A stretch of 64,000 nucleotides of DNA, taken from assembly GCF_007097485.1 (NCBI RefSeq), contig NZ_VKDE01000018.1:1-64000 (forward strand), given 5' to 3'. Each line of letters starts with the position of its first letter. Position 1 is the stretch's first letter. The position numbers and the translations under genes are program-made. The notes below the pieces were generated by a model. That model searched no databases. It had not been told where the DNA came from and saw only the letters and a program-made list of their open reading frames with translations. The DNA is from Carboxylicivirga sp. M1479 (GTDB taxonomy: Bacteria > Bacteroidota > Bacteroidia > Bacteroidales > Marinilabiliaceae). Shown one piece after another: positions 62,162 to 64,000 of this stretch.

Positions 62162-62240
62162 TTACTTAACACACAGGAGTATGATTGCTTATGGCGAGTT
62201 GCATGTGGCAAAAGAAAGTAAATTATAATCGCATGAGAAA
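62162..62240 (+). promoter_or_regulatory. Conserved 5' leader, copy B
   Basis: Partner of 13810-13888: the same 79 positions with no gap, the ATG of the following gene being at the same offset (71 nt) in each. Here the block also contains a potential 15-codon frame (ATG 62181 to TAA 62226-62228) whose end, ending ESKL-stop, is kept in copy A, although A lacks the ATG. Mismatches show no third-position bias, so an RNA-level role is more likely. Confidence 0.6.
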
Positions 62241-63291
62241 AACAATAGCGGGAATTCAGCAGGTGGGAGTTGGAGTGAAAGATGCTAAAGAAGCATGGGC
62301 ATGGTACCGAAAGCATTTTGGTATGGATATTAATGTTTTTGAAGATACTGCTGTAGCTGAACTGATGTTGCCACATACCGATGGAAAAACGCGTGAACGA
62401 TATGCCGCACTTGCCTTAAATATGGAAGGTGGTGGCGGTTTTGAAATATGGCAGCATACTGGCATTGAACCTAAGGTAGCAGCTTTTGAATTAAACCTTG
62501 GCGATTATGGTATATTTATTACAAAAATTAAAACGACCAATATTGAACAAGCCTATGCTACTCATCAAAAAAGTGGATTAGATATTCAAGGCGAGTTAGC
62601 TGTTGACCCTGTGGGTAATAAGCATTATTACTTAAAAGATCCGTACAATAATTTGTTTGAAATTGTGCAGGAAGATTTTTGCTATAAGAAACAAAAATCG
62701 GTGACAGGTGGTGTATTCGGTTGTGTGATTGGAGTCAGTGATATTGAAAGTGCGTTTAAAGTATACCGCGATATATTGCAGTACGATGAGGTGGTTTACG
62801 ATGTAACCGACACCTTTGATGATTACAAGTGCTTAGCCAGTGGAGGACAAAAATTCAGAAGAGTATTGTTAAAGCATGCACAGCCACGTACGGGTAGTTT
62901 CTGCAAAATATACGGACCAACACAGATTGAGTTGGTTCAAGCACTGGATCGTGAGCCGCAAAAGATATTTAAAGATAGAATCTGGGGAGAACTAGGTTTT
63001 ATTCATCTCTGTTTTGATATTATTGGCATGGATCTACTGCGCAAAGAGTGCAAGGAGAAAGATTTTGCCTTTACCGTTGATAGCGCCGATAGTTTTGATA
63101 TGGGTGTAGCAGCTGGACATTTCGCCTATATTGAAGATCCTGACGGTACCTTAATTGAATTTGTGGAGACTCATAAACTGCCTATTGTTGAGAAATTGGG
63201 TTGGTACATGAATTTAAAAGGTCGTAATCCTAAAAAAGGACTTCCTAAGTGGATGATAAACACTTTGGCATTTAGTCGTATTAAGGATTAA
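62233..63291 (+). CDS. Two-domain VOC (glyoxalase/dioxygenase superfamily) protein
   Basis: About 352 residues from the ATG at 62233. Two vicinal-oxygen-chelate domains are visible: residues 5-150 (IQQVGVGVKDAKEAWAWYRKHFGM ... YYLKDPYNNLFEIVQ) and 160-325 (GVFGCVIGVSDIESAFKVYRDIL ... FAYIEDPDGTLIEFVETHKLP). His and Glu ligands for a metal appear at the expected places in the second half (HLCFDI, EF). Such two-module proteins include extradiol-type dioxygenases and isomerases. The in-frame TTG at 62185 would translate the shared leader and is not preferred. Confidence 0.86.
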   Translation: MRKTIAGIQQVGVGVKDAKEAWAWYRKHFGMDINVFEDTAVAELMLPHTDGKTRERYAALALNMEGGGGFEIWQHTGIEPKVAAFELNLGDYGIFITKIKTTNIEQAYATHQKSGLDIQGELAVDPVGNKHYYLKDPYNNLFEIVQEDFCYKKQKSVTGGVFGCVIGVSDIESAFKVYRDILQYDEVVYDVTDTFDDYKCLASGGQKFRRVLLKHAQPRTGSFCKIYGPTQIELVQALDREPQKIFKDRIWGELGFIHLCFDIIGMDLLRKECKEKDFAFTVDSADSFDMGVAAGHFAYIEDPDGTLIEFVETHKLPIVEKLGWYMNLKGRNPKKGLPKWMINTLAFSRIKD

Positions 63292-63320
63292 TTTGATATA
63301 AATAGTTGATAACATATAAT

Positions 63321-63357
63321 AAAACCTGTGACTTAAATTCGCAGGTTTTTGTTTTTA
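63321..63357 (+). terminator. Rho-independent terminator after the VOC gene
   Basis: AAAACCTG pairs with CAGGTTTT around a 13-nt loop and is followed by a T-rich tail. It separates the VOC gene from the convergent AraC gene. Confidence 0.82.
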
Positions 63358-63410
63358 ATAGTCTCCTGCAATCAAAAACTAAAACATATCTGCATATTCA
63401 CAATATTAGC

Positions 63411-64000
63411 TCAGATGTTTTTGTAACGTGCATAAAACTCTCGAGGGGTTTCTCCTTTGATTGCTTTAAACTGTCGGTTAAAAAGCGATTGACTGTTAAA
63501 ACCACACTGGTTGCTAATTTGTGACATTGTTAAATCAGAATCAATAAGTAACTCACAGGCATGGCCTATTCTTATGTCTGTTAGGTACTGGTGAAATGTT
63601 TTTGTTGTTTTAACTTTAAAAAAACGACAAAAGGCCGTTTTGCTCATATTAGCAATGGTGGCTATCTCATCAAGCTGAATGTTTTTTTTAAAATTATGAA
63701 GGGTATATTCAAATACTTTTCCTAGTTTCTCCGAATTCTTATCGCTGAAGTTTTTCTTATACACACCTTTAATAACCGTCGATAAATCCTCAGAGTCAGT
63801 AAGCAGATGTAGAATGTTCAAAAGGGAAGATATGCGCATTACGCCGTTTAAATTAACAATACGCCACATTTCCGATACCACTTTATCCTTGGTTCTTCCG
63901 CTTATCTTAATTCCTTTTAAACTATTGCTCAATACTTTATTAATATCCTTTAACTCGGGTAGGTTAAAAAAAACATCACCAAAAACATTGTGTTTAAATT
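63411..64000 (-). CDS. AraC family transcriptional regulator (5' end beyond the window)
   Basis: The frame is open to the window edge, so only about 195 C-terminal residues are seen. The C terminus holds the two AraC helix-turn-helix motifs: LDEIATIANMSKTAFCRFFKVKTTKTFHQYL and MSQISNQCGFNSQSLFNRQFKAIKGETPREFY. The visible N-terminal part (FGDVFFNLPELKDINKVL and the following helices) matches the end of the cupin-type sensor domain of Bacteroidota AraC regulators. The first Met in the window (63932) is probably internal. Targets are unknown. Confidence 0.93.
   Translation of the reverse strand, partial: FKHNVFGDVFFNLPELKDINKVLSNSLKGIKISGRTKDKVVSEMWRIVNLNGVMRISSLLNILHLLTDSEDLSTVIKGVYKKNFSDKNSEKLGKVFEYTLHNFKKNIQLDEIATIANMSKTAFCRFFKVKTTKTFHQYLTDIRIGHACELLIDSDLTMSQISNQCGFNSQSLFNRQFKAIKGETPREFYARYKNI

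Noticed and set aside
62185-62232. Longer start of the VOC protein (TTG)
   Set aside because: The same reasoning as for copy A of the leader; the ATG at 62233 matches the family start.

Overview
The window looks like a chromosomal segment of a marine or gut-type member of the Bacteroidota (probably order Marinilabiliales/Bacteroidales). Evidence is a SusC/SusD pair with a hybrid two-component regulator, several lipoproteins with the Bacteroidota-style Cys lipobox, a MurF-Alr fusion, low GC, almost no Shine-Dalgarno sequences, and -7 boxes of the form TAnnTTTG. No tRNA, rRNA, CRISPR array, phage or intact transposase gene was seen.

Layout. (1) 0.3-10.5 kb: a polysaccharide-utilisation locus (susC, susD, a TIM-barrel-like lipoprotein) divergent from a 1319-residue hybrid sensor/regulator. 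(2) 11.1-14.2 kb: a PurF-like protein that lacks the glutaminase Cys nucleophile, then 1.3 kb of non-coding repeats (a 350-bp element with inverted termini, a 21-nt heptad array, palindromes) and a small gene with a leader that recurs at 62.2 kb. (3) 14.4-24.5 kb, minus strand: a tight five-gene operon of a GAF-domain protein, polyphosphate kinase Ppk1, an SdiA-regulated-type lipoprotein, a giant calcineurin-phosphoesterase/Omp85-barrel protein and an HD-phosphohydrolase fused to a Pycsar-effector-like (DUF5706) membrane domain. This is my best candidate for an undescribed system: polyphosphate or nucleotide signalling tied to the envelope. (4) 25.1-32.9 kb: a flavodoxin/ferredoxin protein, a TonB receptor followed by a YfiR-histidine kinase, an AEC transporter, a possible structured RNA and an unknown gene. 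(5) 33.2-37.3 kb: sulfatase and GH2 beta-mannosidase lipoproteins.

(6) 37.4-49.6 kb: a cobalamin riboswitch followed by the anaerobic corrin-ring pathway from uroporphyrinogen III to cobyrinate and a CbiMNQO cobalt importer, with four two-domain fusions. The first gene, the precorrin-2 dehydrogenase, carries one in-frame amber codon. The genes for amidation, the nucleotide loop and adenosylation are not in the window. (7) 49.7-50.4 kb: a second 21-nt heptad array and hairpins. (8) 50.4-64 kb: housekeeping genes (YjjG-type nucleotidase, RsmI, Tdk, MurF-Alr), an MMPL exporter with an acyltransferase, an SDR, a two-domain VOC protein and an AraC regulator cut by the window edge.

A roughly 200-nt palindromic repeat occurs between genes at 51.1 and 57.3 kb in opposite orientations, with base changes that preserve pairing in its central stem. 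A partial third copy lies at 25.0 kb. The non-coding stretches of this window therefore hold a good share of its unexplained content.
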